In this document: positions 50,698 through 59,785 of the stretch, piece after piece | Layout: every line of letters starts with the position of its first letter | Numbering within the stretch: the stretch's first letter is position 1 | From: Ensifer aridi | GTDB taxonomy: Bacteria > Pseudomonadota > Alphaproteobacteria > Rhizobiales > Rhizobiaceae | Length of the DNA: 64,000 bases | NCBI RefSeq assembly: GCF_002078505.1 | Contig: NZ_LUAV01000035.1 | Coordinates: 289,955 to 353,954, forward strand | Direction: 5' to 3' | Notes under the pieces: model-generated | Database searches by the model: none | Told to the model about the DNA's origin: nothing | The model's input: only the letters and a program-made list of their open reading frames with translations | Program-made: the position numbers and the translations under genes

Positions 50698-51398
50698 GAT
50701 TGGCGGTCCTTCTCTGCACCGAGCACAGCGACAAGCTCGGCGGCGTGACGCTGCAATATCTCGAGTTCGCGCGGGCCTGCCGTTTCCCATTCGAGCTGCG
50801 CGTAGACGGCTGCATGGGCCGTACGGAAGACGAGAACGCTGCCAACGAAGGAGAGCGTCCTCAGGCGTATGTGTTCGGAGGCCGGATCGTCCTTGAGGAT
50901 GGCGCCGATCAGGCGCCGTGCCATCTCGATCATCGGTCGCATGATATTGCCGTAGATGCGCCTGAAAGCCTCGGTCGGCTCCATCTGCTCGCGAATAATG
51001 AACCGCGCCCAGCTTTCGGATTCCTCGCTGACGAAGAGAACAACCATGCGTTGGACGATCTGGGTGAGGTACTGTCGTGCCTCCGCGGCGGTCATCTGCG
51101 CGCCCTGAGCATCGAGCTCCGCGAACCGTGTCAGGATGGCCCCGCGTAGGTCGCCGACGTGGCTACCGATGATCGAGGCGAGGTGCTCGGCCGCGGCAAT
51201 GAAAAGCCCTTCCTTGCCGCCGAAGTAATAAGGGATCGCTTGGAGATTGACACCCGCCGCATCTGCGAGCTTCCGCGTCGTAGCGCCGTCGAAGCCGTAG
51301 CGTCCGAAGACGTCGATGGCCGAGTTCAAGAGCTTCTCGCGGGTTACGTCGCCGCGCTCGGCCCGAAGCTGCGTGGTGTGGTCGCTGTCTTTCATCAT
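50694..51398 (-). CDS. cecR: TetR-family regulator (CecR-like)
   Basis: A 234-residue repressor. The N-terminal HTH is at about 18-62 (REKLLNSAIDVFGRYGFDGATTRKLADAAGVNLQAIPYYFGGKEGL). The C-terminal domain is of the CecR/YbiH type (IIREQMEPTEAFRRIYGNIMRPMIEM, RLRTLSFVGSVLVFRTAHAAV). E. coli CecR controls genes affecting sensitivity to cefoperazone and chloramphenicol and lies directly upstream of ybhGFSR; the order is the same here. It is the first gene of the efflux operon and likely represses itself through the palindrome at 51414-51444. Confidence 0.88.
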   Translation of the reverse strand: MMKDSDHTTQLRAERGDVTREKLLNSAIDVFGRYGFDGATTRKLADAAGVNLQAIPYYFGGKEGLFIAAAEHLASIIGSHVGDLRGAILTRFAELDAQGAQMTAAEARQYLTQIVQRMVVLFVSEESESWARFIIREQMEPTEAFRRIYGNIMRPMIEMARRLIGAILKDDPASEHIRLRTLSFVGSVLVFRTAHAAVYAQLEWETAGPRELEILQRHAAELVAVLGAEKDRQS

Positions 51399-51413
51399 GG
51401 GCTCATGTTATGC

Positions 51414-51444
51414 CATTCGCTCGAATAAGTCAATCGATCGAATG
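51414..51444. promoter_or_regulatory. Probable CecR-like operator
   Basis: CATTCGCTCGAAT-N5-AATCGATCGAATG is an inverted repeat with 11 of 13 matching arm positions. It starts 15 bases upstream of the TetR ATG. Size, symmetry and position fit an autoregulatory TetR operator. Confidence 0.65.
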
Positions 51445-51470
51445 AAATCAAGCGCAGCTTATCACTACAG

Positions 51471-51570
51471 AGCCGTGTGTCTTTCCAGACGCACAAAGCA
51501 CGCTGTAGCACTTTGAATTGCTGCATGTTTTTGTCCTTAAATCGGGTACGATTTAAGGAAACATGCAGTA
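51471..51570 (+). repeat. RIME-like palindromic intergenic repeat, copy A
   Basis: There are two hairpins. The first is a short one near 51474-51493 (GTGTGTCT/AGACGCAC). The second is long, at 51521-51568, with outer arms CTGCATGTTT/AAACATGCAG and inner arms CCTTAAATCG/CGATTTAAGG. The linker CGCTGTAGC is shared with copy B. It lies between the TetR and HPP genes. Confidence 0.75.
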
Positions 51571-51640
51571 GGACGGCCGAACACACGCTAAGCGCGTACG
51601 CATGAGGGCCTGACGAAAATTGCTAAAAAGAAGCGGCGGA

Positions 51641-52813
51641 TCAGGCGACCTCCTGGACGGCGTCCAGTCGGCGCTGGAAAAGGGCAGCGATGAGGTCCGA
51701 CTGCGTGACGATGCCGACGACCCGGTTGTCGGCGTCGACGACAGGCATGTGGTGCAGCCCCATATCGGCCATCGGTGGCACCAGCTTCGCGATCATCGTT
51801 TCCGGCACGGCCGACTGCACGCGCCTCGTCATGATATCGGAAACCAGAAGGGGCGATTTCGCCGGCAAGCCGATGATATTGCCGATCCGCTCGCGCAGGC
51901 CGACCTGCAGCCGTCCGTCGGGCGTGAGCGTCGCGTGCTTCATGAACTCCGTTTGAGTGATGATCCCGACAAGGCCATCGGCTTCCGTCACCACCGGCAA
52001 GGCCTTGATGCGGTGCTCGAGCAGCATTTTCCAAGCCTTGCGCAGCGGCGCCTGCGGCTCGATGGTCAACACATCGCGCGACATGATCTCCGCGCAAGTG
52101 GTCTCGCCAGAGCGTCGGGTGAAGGCGCGAGTCTGCGCCTGATGGATAAACGCATCCAGTTCCTCGGGACTGACGTCGACCACCTCACCATACTGTGCCA
52201 GCACGGCCTGCAAATCTTCTGGCACGACCCCGAGACGCTGGCTGGGAACGGGATCATGGGTTTGATGCGGGTTCGGCGCGGGCGCGAGATGCGGATAGCG
52301 TCGGCCGGTGAGATTGTTGAAGGCGAGCGCGGCTGTCAGGATGACCAGCGAATTGATGGCGACCGGAGAGAGCACGAATGCATAACCTGCCTCGCGAATG
52401 ACGGGCCCCCCGAGCACCGCAGTGAGCGCGACAGCCCCGCTCGGCGGATGCAGGCAACCAAGGACCAGCATGACGCCGATCGCGAGCGCGACGGCAATAG
52501 CGGCTGCCACCACCGGATTAGGAATGAGCAAGGCGCAGGTGACGCCGACGGTCGCGGAAACGACATTGCCGCCGAGAATCGACCAGGGCTGCGCGAGCGG
52601 GCTCGAAGGTGCGGCGAAGAGCAGCACGGCTGAGGCGCCCATCGGCGCGATGAGCAGCGGCAGGCTGGCATCCGCGCCTACCGCAACCGTGCTGATGAAT
52701 CCCGTCGACAGGACTCCGACGAGAGCGCCGCACGATGCGCGCAAGCGTTCCCAATGGCTGATCGGCGCAAGCGATGGGAGGAAGCGCCGGAAGAAGGCCG
52801 AGGCTTTGAACAT
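51641..52813 (-). CDS. HPP-family membrane protein with two C-terminal CBS domains
   Basis: A 390-residue protein. Residues about 20-170 form a four-helix HPP domain with the name-giving CLHPPSGAVALTAVLGG and the SLPLLIAPMGASAVLLFA block. A linker leads to a CBS pair (about 240-300 and 325-385; AEIMSRDVLTIEPQAPLRKAWKMLLEHRIKALPVV; VSDIMTRRVQSAVPETMIAKLV). CBS pairs bind adenine nucleotides and may gate the membrane part. HPP proteins have been linked to nitrite transport in plants and algae; the bacterial substrate is unknown. It is monocistronic, with RIME-like repeats on both sides. Confidence 0.88.
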   Translation of the reverse strand: MFKASAFFRRFLPSLAPISHWERLRASCGALVGVLSTGFISTVAVGADASLPLLIAPMGASAVLLFAAPSSPLAQPWSILGGNVVSATVGVTCALLIPNPVVAAAIAVALAIGVMLVLGCLHPPSGAVALTAVLGGPVIREAGYAFVLSPVAINSLVILTAALAFNNLTGRRYPHLAPAPNPHQTHDPVPSQRLGVVPEDLQAVLAQYGEVVDVSPEELDAFIHQAQTRAFTRRSGETTCAEIMSRDVLTIEPQAPLRKAWKMLLEHRIKALPVVTEADGLVGIITQTEFMKHATLTPDGRLQVGLRERIGNIIGLPAKSPLLVSDIMTRRVQSAVPETMIAKLVPPMADMGLHHMPVVDADNRVVGIVTQSDLIAALFQRRLDAVQEVA

Positions 52814-52930
52814 GGATACTCTTGAGGCAGGTCGAGAGATGTTGCACAGCCCAATAGCATGTGATCAATCGCTGGGCACGAAATCCGCATCCAAGAAAAT
52901 GCGTCAGATTAAAAAATAAGCATCGTGCCT

Positions 52931-53034
52931 ACTGCATGTCTCCTTAAATCGACTCGATCTAAGGACCAAGACATGCAGCAACTGAAAAAGCTACAGCGAC
53001 TTTGCGCGTCTGATAAGACGCGCGGCGCTGTAGC
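52931..53034 (-). repeat. RIME-like palindromic intergenic repeat, copy B
   Basis: This copy is inverted relative to copy A. The large hairpin has outer arms CTGCATGTCT/AGACATGCAG (52932-52978) and inner arms CCTTAAATCG/CGATCTAAGG. The small one is GCGCGTCT-GATA-AGACGCGC (53004-53023). Compensating changes keep the stems paired compared with copy A. Confidence 0.78.
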
Positions 53035-53080
53035 AAACATTCCTCGCGCGAGGGCGCTGTCCGAACAGCGAAGACGTGAT

Positions 53081-54433
53081 TCACAGCGATGCGGCGAAAT
53101 CGACCGCAATTTTCGTTCCCTTGTCCGGCGCTGTGTCGATCGCGATCTTCGCCTTGTGAAGTCCGGCGATCCGGTGAACGATCTTGAGACCCAGTCCGAG
53201 TTCGCCCGAGCGCTTGACATAGCCGAGATCCTCATTGTGTTCCGGGAGATCCACAAGTCCCTTGCCATTATCCTCGACGGAGACAAGCGGTCCTGGGCCG
53301 CAGGTGACCACGATGCGGGTGCCTTCCGGATTGTGCTTCACGGCATTCTCAATCAGGTTGCGCAGCATGTTCTCGACGAGGGCCGGGATCACCGTCACCG
53401 GCGTCGTGCCGTGGTCGACGAATTCGATGGATTTGCCGTGGTCGAACACGAAAGGCGCCGTGGCCTCGGCAACGTCCGCGCCGATCAGCGAGAGACTCGC
53501 GCGTCGATAGGCTTCGGGATCGACGGCATCGGCACGGGCGAGCGAGGTCAATTGCTCAAGGATGTGCGTCAGCGCATCGAGATCGCGCTCGGCGTTACGG
53601 GCACGAGGATCGTCGATGCGGCTCAGTTCCATCTTGGCGATCGAAACCGGCGTGCGGATCTCGTGTGCGATGGAGGAAGAGAACACCTTCTGCGACTGGA
53701 TCAGGTCGGCAACACGCGCCAGCAGACGGTTGACGGCCGCGACGAGACGCTCGACCTCCTGCGGCATGCGGGCCGAGGGTAGCCGGGCATTGCCGTCGCG
53801 CGGATCGATTGCATCGGCGGCTCGGACCGCCATCGCTACCGGCTTGAGCGCGTTGCGGATCGACCAGATCGTCGCGCCGATGACGAGGCAGAACATCAGC
53901 GTCATTGGAACGATCATCGAATCGAACATCTCGCGGAGCAGCACGCTGTACATGAAGCCGTTCGGGTCCTTAATCACCGCGAGTTCGACGAGGACCGTCA
54001 CGCCGTTGCGTTCGAAGGATTGGCCTCCCGCGACACTGAAGGGCTTGCCTGGCTCGATCTGCCGCATCCAGAAGCTCGGGGGGTTAACCTCCAGCGGCAG
54101 AAAATGCGCGGCGCAGTCTGACGTGCAATTGGAGAAGAGCACGGAGCCGGACGTGGTGCGTACCCGGACATAGATCGCCCCTGGCCGTCCGTCCCGATCA
54201 AGATAACGCTCCCTTAGCTCGGTGCCTGGCTTGAATGTCACGAGCCCGTCATGAATGGCGATGGCCCGCGAGAGGGTCTCGGTCTCCTCTTGCAGCATTA
54301 AGACGCTGAGTTCGTCGTCGTCAAACCAGTAGTCGGCGAAAACCACGCCGATCTGCAGAATCATGGCCAGCAGCGAAAAGGCGATGATTCGTCGTGCAAC
54401 GATGCCGATCAGCGAGGGATTGCGCTTTCTCAT
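53081..54433 (-). CDS. Sensor histidine kinase (QseC/PmrB-like)
   Basis: A 450-residue inner-membrane kinase. TM1 is at about 13-33. A periplasmic sensor of about 140 residues contains NCTSDCAAH, a possible disulfide. TM2 is SMIVPMTLMFCLVIGATIWSI, then HAMP and the H-box SSSIAHEIRTPVSIAKMEL. The ATPase has NLIENAVKHNPEGT, VEDNGKGL and GELGLGLKIV. It overlaps the response regulator by four bases and is downstream of it. With the PepSY-like gene and eptA nearby, a role in sensing envelope conditions (metal, pH or cationic peptide) is inferred. Confidence 0.88.
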   Translation of the reverse strand: MRKRNPSLIGIVARRIIAFSLLAMILQIGVVFADYWFDDDELSVLMLQEETETLSRAIAIHDGLVTFKPGTELRERYLDRDGRPGAIYVRVRTTSGSVLFSNCTSDCAAHFLPLEVNPPSFWMRQIEPGKPFSVAGGQSFERNGVTVLVELAVIKDPNGFMYSVLLREMFDSMIVPMTLMFCLVIGATIWSIRNALKPVAMAVRAADAIDPRDGNARLPSARMPQEVERLVAAVNRLLARVADLIQSQKVFSSSIAHEIRTPVSIAKMELSRIDDPRARNAERDLDALTHILEQLTSLARADAVDPEAYRRASLSLIGADVAEATAPFVFDHGKSIEFVDHGTTPVTVIPALVENMLRNLIENAVKHNPEGTRIVVTCGPGPLVSVEDNGKGLVDLPEHNEDLGYVKRSGELGLGLKIVHRIAGLHKAKIAIDTAPDKGTKIAVDFAASL

Positions 54434-55104
54434 AGAGCGGTCCGGAGCAGATAGCCGATGCCGCGCACGGTTTCGATCTGGACACCCGTCGCGAGCGGCT
54501 GCAACCGCTTTCGAACTCTGGACACGGCTAACTCGAGCGCATTCGAGCTGAGTTCCTGCCCGTATTCCGATAGCGCGATCTCCAGCCGGCGCTTCGGAAC
54601 CACGCGTCCCACCTCGCGCATCAGGATCTCGAGCAGGGAGCGTTCGCGTGGGGGGAGGGGTATCATCGCCCCGTCGCAGGTGAGCTCTGCCGTCGCCGGA
54701 TCGAAGCGCAAGGCGCCGGCTTCGAGCACCGGCTGTATCGCTTGCGGGTTGCGCCTCAACATGGCCCTGCAGCGGGACAAGAGTTCGCGATGGTGAAAAG
54801 GCTTCACAAGATAATCGTCGGCCCCGGCATCCAGCCCCTGCACCCGCTCATCGACGGAACCACGGGCCGTGATGATCAACACCGGCAGGCCGGCATGCTC
54901 CTGTCTTATCCATTTCAAAAGGTCGAGACCATCTCCGTCGGGGAGGCCGAGATCGAGAAGGACGAGATCGTGCTCTCGCTCGGTGATCGCTGCCTCTGCC
55001 TCGCGTAGGCTCGATACCGCATCGAGCCGCCATCCTGCCTCTCGCATGGTCTCGCCGACGAGCTCGATGAGGCGGGGACTGTCTTCGACGAGCAGCAAGC
55101 GCAT
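54430..55104 (-). CDS. OmpR-family response regulator (QseB/PmrA-like)
   Basis: A 224-residue two-domain regulator. The receiver has acidic LVEDS, phospho-acceptor Asp51 (VLLDLGLPDGDG) and Lys in YLVKPF. The winged-helix DNA-binding domain starts at about 125 (FDPATAELTCDGAMIPLPPRERSLLEILM ... RRLEIALSEYGQELSSNALELAVSRVRKRL). ATG 55104 is favoured because AGGAAA stands seven bases before it; a six-codon longer start exists at 55122. It forms an ATGA overlap with the sensor gene. The nearby eptA is a plausible target, as PmrA controls eptA in enterics. Confidence 0.9.
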   Translation of the reverse strand: MRLLLVEDSPRLIELVGETMREAGWRLDAVSSLREAEAAITEREHDLVLLDLGLPDGDGLDLLKWIRQEHAGLPVLIITARGSVDERVQGLDAGADDYLVKPFHHRELLSRCRAMLRRNPQAIQPVLEAGALRFDPATAELTCDGAMIPLPPRERSLLEILMREVGRVVPKRRLEIALSEYGQELSSNALELAVSRVRKRLQPLATGVQIETVRGIGYLLRTAL

Positions 55105-55195
55105 GCGTTTTCCTGAGTTCAAGCCATGTCACGGCCGCTGACCATAGGGGCTTTTGGTCAAAGTGCCAACGTTCCGCAAGCTGCGCTCTTCCGCT

Positions 55196-55477
55196 CTAAT
55201 TCTCAACTTCCGCCCTAACGATCTCTGCCGTTACGGGGTTCATGTAGACGTCGGCGCGTCCGTGCTTCCTTGTGAACGCTAAGATCTCGTAGCACGAGCC
55301 GATGACCTTGATCGCGCGCACCTCCTGGTAGCCCGCCTCATGGATTCTGACGGTCGCAGCATCGGGGGTCATCCAGGCCGATCGCGGCTCATTCGTGCAG
55401 GACATGTCGTCCTCAGCGGCGTGAGCGAGGCCGGGAAGAGCGACCGCGGCCAACGCGCAAACAAGTAACGGTTTCAT
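55196..55477 (-). CDS. Small periplasmic PepSY-like protein
   Basis: A 93-residue precursor with a clear signal peptide (LLVCALAAVALPGLAHA). The mature protein of about 73 residues has one early Cys and a later one in IGSCYEI, likely to form a disulfide. The block AATVRIHEAGYQEVRAIKVIGSCYEILAF and the ending ADVYMNPVTAEIVRAEVEN match the PepSY_2 pattern, an inhibitory or sensory periplasmic module. It lies upstream of the response regulator in the same direction, with a gap of about 90 bases. It may modulate the adjacent sensor; that is inference. Confidence 0.8.
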   Translation of the reverse strand: MKPLLVCALAAVALPGLAHAAEDDMSCTNEPRSAWMTPDAATVRIHEAGYQEVRAIKVIGSCYEILAFTRKHGRADVYMNPVTAEIVRAEVEN

Positions 55478-55753
55478 AGCCAGCTCCCTTGATCAACATG
55501 CCACCTCAGCGAGTCGGGGCGAGACCCTGCCTTCGCAAGCCTGTCGAAAGGCTGTCCGCTGCTCGTATCTCGTAAAGCAGCCCCGCTCTTCCACGATCCT
55601 TCGCCGACAGCGCTTCGACAGCTTGCCCGCTGTACTGCCGGAAGCGTCGAGACGCACCGCCGATTCGGGCGGAGTGATCTGCCGGGCGGCCGTGCAACAA
55701 TCCCGGCGTAGTCAAGCGAGAGCAACGAGCTCGCATTCTTGGAGAAAAGTGTT

Positions 55754-57481
55754 TTGACCATCTTCAGAATTCGCCGGCCCGAGATCGGCAGTATTGCGTT
55801 GACCGCGATCGTCACCCTCTATCTGTTGCTGTTGACCAACAATTCTTTCTGGAGCCATGCGATAGTCTATTTCGATCGCGCCTGGCCCGGCCTGCTGTCG
55901 CTCGGCGCTGCGCTCTGCCTCACGACATTCGCCGTGCTGACGTCCCTGTCTATGAAGTACGTGATGAAGCCGGTGATCATTCTTCTGATCGTCATATCGG
56001 CCGCCGCCGCCTATTTTACCGACAGCTTCGGGGTGGTCATCGACAAGGGCATGATCGGCAATGCCGCTGTTACGACCGGGGCCGAGGCCAGTCACCTGCT
56101 GACGGGCAGCCTCCTGCTTCATCTCGCGCTCTACGCCTTAATTCCGTCGCTTCTGATCATCTGGATAAAGGTGAGACACCGACGCTTTCTGGCAAAAGCG
56201 GCCGTCAATTTCCTTTTCATAGCGCCGGCGCTGGTTCTGAGCGGCGCGCTCATCTACGCCAATTTTGCGACGATCGCCTACGCGTTGCGAGAGCACCGGG
56301 ATCTGATGGTGAGGTTCAACCCCGCAGGCCCGGTGACTTCGGCGGTGCGTTACGCCCTCTCCACATACCGCGAGCGCAATCTGGTCGTGCAGCCGCTTGG
56401 AACCGACGCGAAAGGGGGAACTCGAATTGCAAATGCCGGCAAGCCCATCGTGGTCGTCGTGGTCGCGGGCGAGACCGCGCGGGCGATGAATTTTTCGCTG
56501 AATGGCTATCACCGCGAGACCAATCCGGAGCTCAAGGCGCTCGAGGTCGTCAACTACCGCAATACGACGAGCTGCGGTACGGCGACCGCCGTGTCATTGC
56601 CCTGCATGTTTTCCGTCTATCCGCGCAAGCAATATAGCGACTGGAAGGCCCGCTCCACGGAGAACCTGGTCAATGTGTTGACGCATGCCGGTGTTTCGGT
56701 CACGTGGTGGGACAACAATACCGGCAGCAAGGGCATCGCCGACCTCATCAGCTTCGCGAGCATGACCCGGCAGAAGAAGAATCCGCTCTGCAAGAACGGC
56801 GAGTGCCTCGATGAGATCTTCCTGGACCAACTTGACAGGAAGCTCGGCGCGACGACGGCAAACAGTGTCATCGTGCTGCACCAGCTCGGCAGCCACGGCC
56901 CGTCCTATTACCTGCGCTATCCCGAGGCGTTCCGCCGCTTCACCCCCGACTGCCGTACGGCGGAGCTGATGCGTTGCTCTACCGAGGAAATCGTCAACGC
57001 GTACGACAACACGATTCTCTACACAGACCACATCCTCGCCAGTGTCGCACGACTCCTCGAAAAGCATCAGGATCGCATCGCCGGGGCGATGATCTACATG
57101 TCCGACCACGGCGAGTCGCTCGGCGAGAACGGCATCTATCTGCACGGCGCGCCTTATGCGATCGCGCCAAAGGAGCAGACGCAGGTGCCCTTCCTTGCCT
57201 GGTTCTCGAAGCCATACCAGGCGGCAATGGGCATCGACACCGGCTGCCTTGCGAACGATGCCGATGAGCCGAGATCGCATGACAACCTGTTTCATACCGT
57301 CCTCGGCATGATGGACGTGCGGACCAAGGTCTATAACCGCAATCTCGACGCTTTTGCCGCCTGTACGCGGCCGGATGTCCGGGAGAAGACAACGCCGGCT
57401 TACCATGCGGCGCAGAATTTAGGGCCTACAGCGCCGGTCGACGAGCCGCCGCGGGCGAGATCGGCGCCCGATTTTCTGTAA
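55754..57481 (+). CDS. eptA: Lipid A phosphoethanolamine transferase
   Basis: A roughly 575-residue inner-membrane enzyme that adds phosphoethanolamine to lipid A, lowering its negative charge and giving resistance to cationic peptides. Five N-terminal membrane segments (about 12-180) precede a periplasmic sulfatase-fold domain. Zinc and catalytic residues are visible: Glu in VVAGETARAMNFSLNGY, nucleophile Thr in NTTSCGTATAVSLPCMFS (around residue 275), Asp-His in YMSDHGESLGENG, and His in YLHGAPYA. Several Cys pairs suit periplasmic disulfides. It begins at TTG 55754 with GGAG nine bases before; TTG 55739 is an alternative. It is divergent from the PepSY-like gene and the two-component system. 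Confidence 0.91.
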   Translation: MTIFRIRRPEIGSIALTAIVTLYLLLLTNNSFWSHAIVYFDRAWPGLLSLGAALCLTTFAVLTSLSMKYVMKPVIILLIVISAAAAYFTDSFGVVIDKGMIGNAAVTTGAEASHLLTGSLLLHLALYALIPSLLIIWIKVRHRRFLAKAAVNFLFIAPALVLSGALIYANFATIAYALREHRDLMVRFNPAGPVTSAVRYALSTYRERNLVVQPLGTDAKGGTRIANAGKPIVVVVVAGETARAMNFSLNGYHRETNPELKALEVVNYRNTTSCGTATAVSLPCMFSVYPRKQYSDWKARSTENLVNVLTHAGVSVTWWDNNTGSKGIADLISFASMTRQKKNPLCKNGECLDEIFLDQLDRKLGATTANSVIVLHQLGSHGPSYYLRYPEAFRRFTPDCRTAELMRCSTEEIVNAYDNTILYTDHILASVARLLEKHQDRIAGAMIYMSDHGESLGENGIYLHGAPYAIAPKEQTQVPFLAWFSKPYQAAMGIDTGCLANDADEPRSHDNLFHTVLGMMDVRTKVYNRNLDAFAACTRPDVREKTTPAYHAAQNLGPTAPVDEPPRARSAPDFL

Positions 57482-57609
57482 TCGTGCCAAGGCGACGGAT
57501 CCAAGGACTATGAAGGCGAGGGAAGCTGTCGAAGATTTGTCAAATCTGGTAGACTTCGCCGCGGCCGCGCCATCCGCGTTTCACCCTTGGCGCGGCGCGG
57601 CCGTAATAG

Positions 57610-57999
<390 letters not shown>

Positions 58000-58119
58000 T
58001 CCTGCGCCGTAGCGCCGCTCATCGCATCCGATAAATCCGATTCCGGTCGACGATAGAATGCGATAGAGCTTTCTTGCGTAGCGCATGCTTCGCGGCCAGC
58101 GCCATTGGGGCACGCCTTG

Positions 58120-58214
58120 CAGCGCCGTGTCTTTTCCCACCGCACGAAAGACGCTGTAACGCTTTGAATTGGTTTGTCTTTGGATTGAATCCGATTTAAG
58201 GAACCATGCACAGG
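58120..58214 (+). repeat. RIME-like palindromic intergenic repeat, copy C (diverged)
   Basis: It shares GACGCTGTAACGCTTTGAATTG and CCGATTTAAGGAACCATGCA-type segments with copy A in the same order. The left arm of the large hairpin has decayed. It lies before the phosphatase gene. Confidence 0.6.
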
Positions 58215-58287
58215 ACCGTAGGCGGTCGATTCCTTGTCAGCAGCGAAAGGAGAGAGCCGTCTTGGACGAGCATAGGAGAACCGGTTC

Positions 58288-58953
58288 ATGAATGGCCGGC
58301 GCTTGACTTTCGCGGTCGGTGATATTCACGGTTGCCTCGGACAGCTCGAAACCCTGCTGACGGGTATCGAAGCTGCCGCCCCGGGCGGCAGGGTCATCTT
58401 CCTCGGCGACCTGGTGGACCGCGGCCCGGACAGCCGCGGCGTCGTCGAACGGATCATGGCCGGACCGCAAAATCCTGCCTGGCAATGGCTCACTCTCAAG
58501 GGCAATCATGAGGAAATGCTGCTGTCGGCGCGAAAGGGTGTGGCTGAAATGGCCACCTGGCTGCTGAATGGCGGGGAAGAGACCCTGGCCTCCTATGGTG
58601 GCGCCATACCCTTGAGTCATCTCGTATGGATGACAGAACTGCCGTCGATCATCATCGAGCGCCACCGCATCTTCGTGCATGCCTGCGTCGACGAGAATAT
58701 TCCTCTGGAGGAGCAGGGCGACGATATCCTGTTGTGGATGCGCATGGACCCGAATTATTCGGGTAGCTATTGGGGCAAACATGTATGCCACGGGCACACG
58801 CCGAGCCGGAGCAATCCCAGAACCGTCGGCAACAGGACCAATGTCGACTCGGGTGCTGTCTTCGGCGGCGTGCTCTCCTGCGCCGTCTTCGACGATGACA
58901 GGCCGGGCGGGCCGATCGATTTTCTCGTGACCGACGATCACGGTTTGCGCTAG
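58288..58953 (+). CDS. PPP-family metallophosphoesterase (serine/threonine phosphatase-like)
   Basis: A 221-residue phosphatase with the full PPP signature: FAVGDIHGCLGQLE, IFLGDLVDRGPDSRGVVE, TLKGNHEEML, and the late HGHTPSRSNPR. These supply the Asp, His and Asn ligands of the two-metal centre. It resembles lambda phosphatase and the bacterial PrpA/PrpB group in size and motif spacing. Substrates may be phosphoproteins or nucleotides (ApaH-like); the short length and lack of ApaH-specific C-terminal blocks favour the former. It is single, after an intergenic region holding repeat copy C. Confidence 0.88.
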   Translation: MNGRRLTFAVGDIHGCLGQLETLLTGIEAAAPGGRVIFLGDLVDRGPDSRGVVERIMAGPQNPAWQWLTLKGNHEEMLLSARKGVAEMATWLLNGGEETLASYGGAIPLSHLVWMTELPSIIIERHRIFVHACVDENIPLEEQGDDILLWMRMDPNYSGSYWGKHVCHGHTPSRSNPRTVGNRTNVDSGAVFGGVLSCAVFDDDRPGGPIDFLVTDDHGLR

Positions 58954-59025
58954 CCATTGTAGGACGTCTTCTGAGGCGGTAGGTGTGCGATGCATCCGCC
59001 CTGAGCGCATCATAAGGAAATCGAT

Positions 59026-59700
59026 TTGGATACTTCGTCCTCTGCAATTTTCACGAAGAACTTTGCCGCCCTGCTGTTCGACATGGACGGCACGCTGCTC
59101 AACTCGATGGCCGTCGTCGAAAGGGTCTGGGGCGCCTGGGCGGTTCGCAACGGGATCGACCCTATCGCCTTTCTGCCATCAGTGCACGGCGTGCGCGCGG
59201 TCGACACGATCAGCAAACTCGGTCTGCTGATAGACCCCGTCCAGGAGGCGCGCGACCTTGCTGAGGCGGAAATCGCCGACGTCGAGGGTATCGTCGAGAT
59301 TCCCGGCGCCCGCGCCTTCCTGAACGCGCTTCCGCCGGAGAAGTGGGCGATCGTCACCTCAGCGCCGCTCGAACTGGCCGCGCGCCGGCTTGCCGCGGCA
59401 AGCATCCCTCTTCCGCGCCTCATGGTGACGGGCGAGGACGTCTCGGCCGGCAAGCCCGATCCGCAGGGTTACCTTCTTGCGGCAGCCAGGCTTGGCGTGC
59501 GCCCTGAGGATTGCCTCGTCTTCGAGGATGCCCCGGCGGGCATTCTGGCCGGCAAAGCCGCCGGCGCCGAGGTCGCCGTCATCACCGGGGCGCACGCAGC
59601 CGCGAGCGGAACACCGCACGTCACGCTGGAACATTACACGGATGTCGAAGCACGCCTCGGCACGGATGGGCGGCTGTCGCTGCACCGCCGCTATCGCTGA
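59026..59700 (+). CDS. HAD-superfamily sugar-phosphatase-like hydrolase
   Basis: A 224-residue HAD phosphatase, subfamily IA. Motif I is LLFDMDGTLLNS (nucleophile Asp19, acid Asp21), motif II is IVTSAP, motif III is the Lys in AGKPDPQGY, and motif IV is VFEDAPAGILAGKAAG. The small cap lies between about 30 and 95. This pattern is close to E. coli YfbT/YniC-type sugar phosphatases and glycerol-3-phosphatases. It starts at TTG 59026 with AAGGA eight bases before. The physiological substrate is not evident, and the neighbours do not suggest a pathway. Confidence 0.85.
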   Translation: MDTSSSAIFTKNFAALLFDMDGTLLNSMAVVERVWGAWAVRNGIDPIAFLPSVHGVRAVDTISKLGLLIDPVQEARDLAEAEIADVEGIVEIPGARAFLNALPPEKWAIVTSAPLELAARRLAAASIPLPRLMVTGEDVSAGKPDPQGYLLAAARLGVRPEDCLVFEDAPAGILAGKAAGAEVAVITGAHAAASGTPHVTLEHYTDVEARLGTDGRLSLHRRYR

Positions 59701-59785
59701 TCATGGGTCGGTGCCGAGGGCATTGCTCGCATCTTGAGCACCGGGCCAAGCCCATGCGCGCTTGGCCGCCGCCGTGGGGTTCTCG

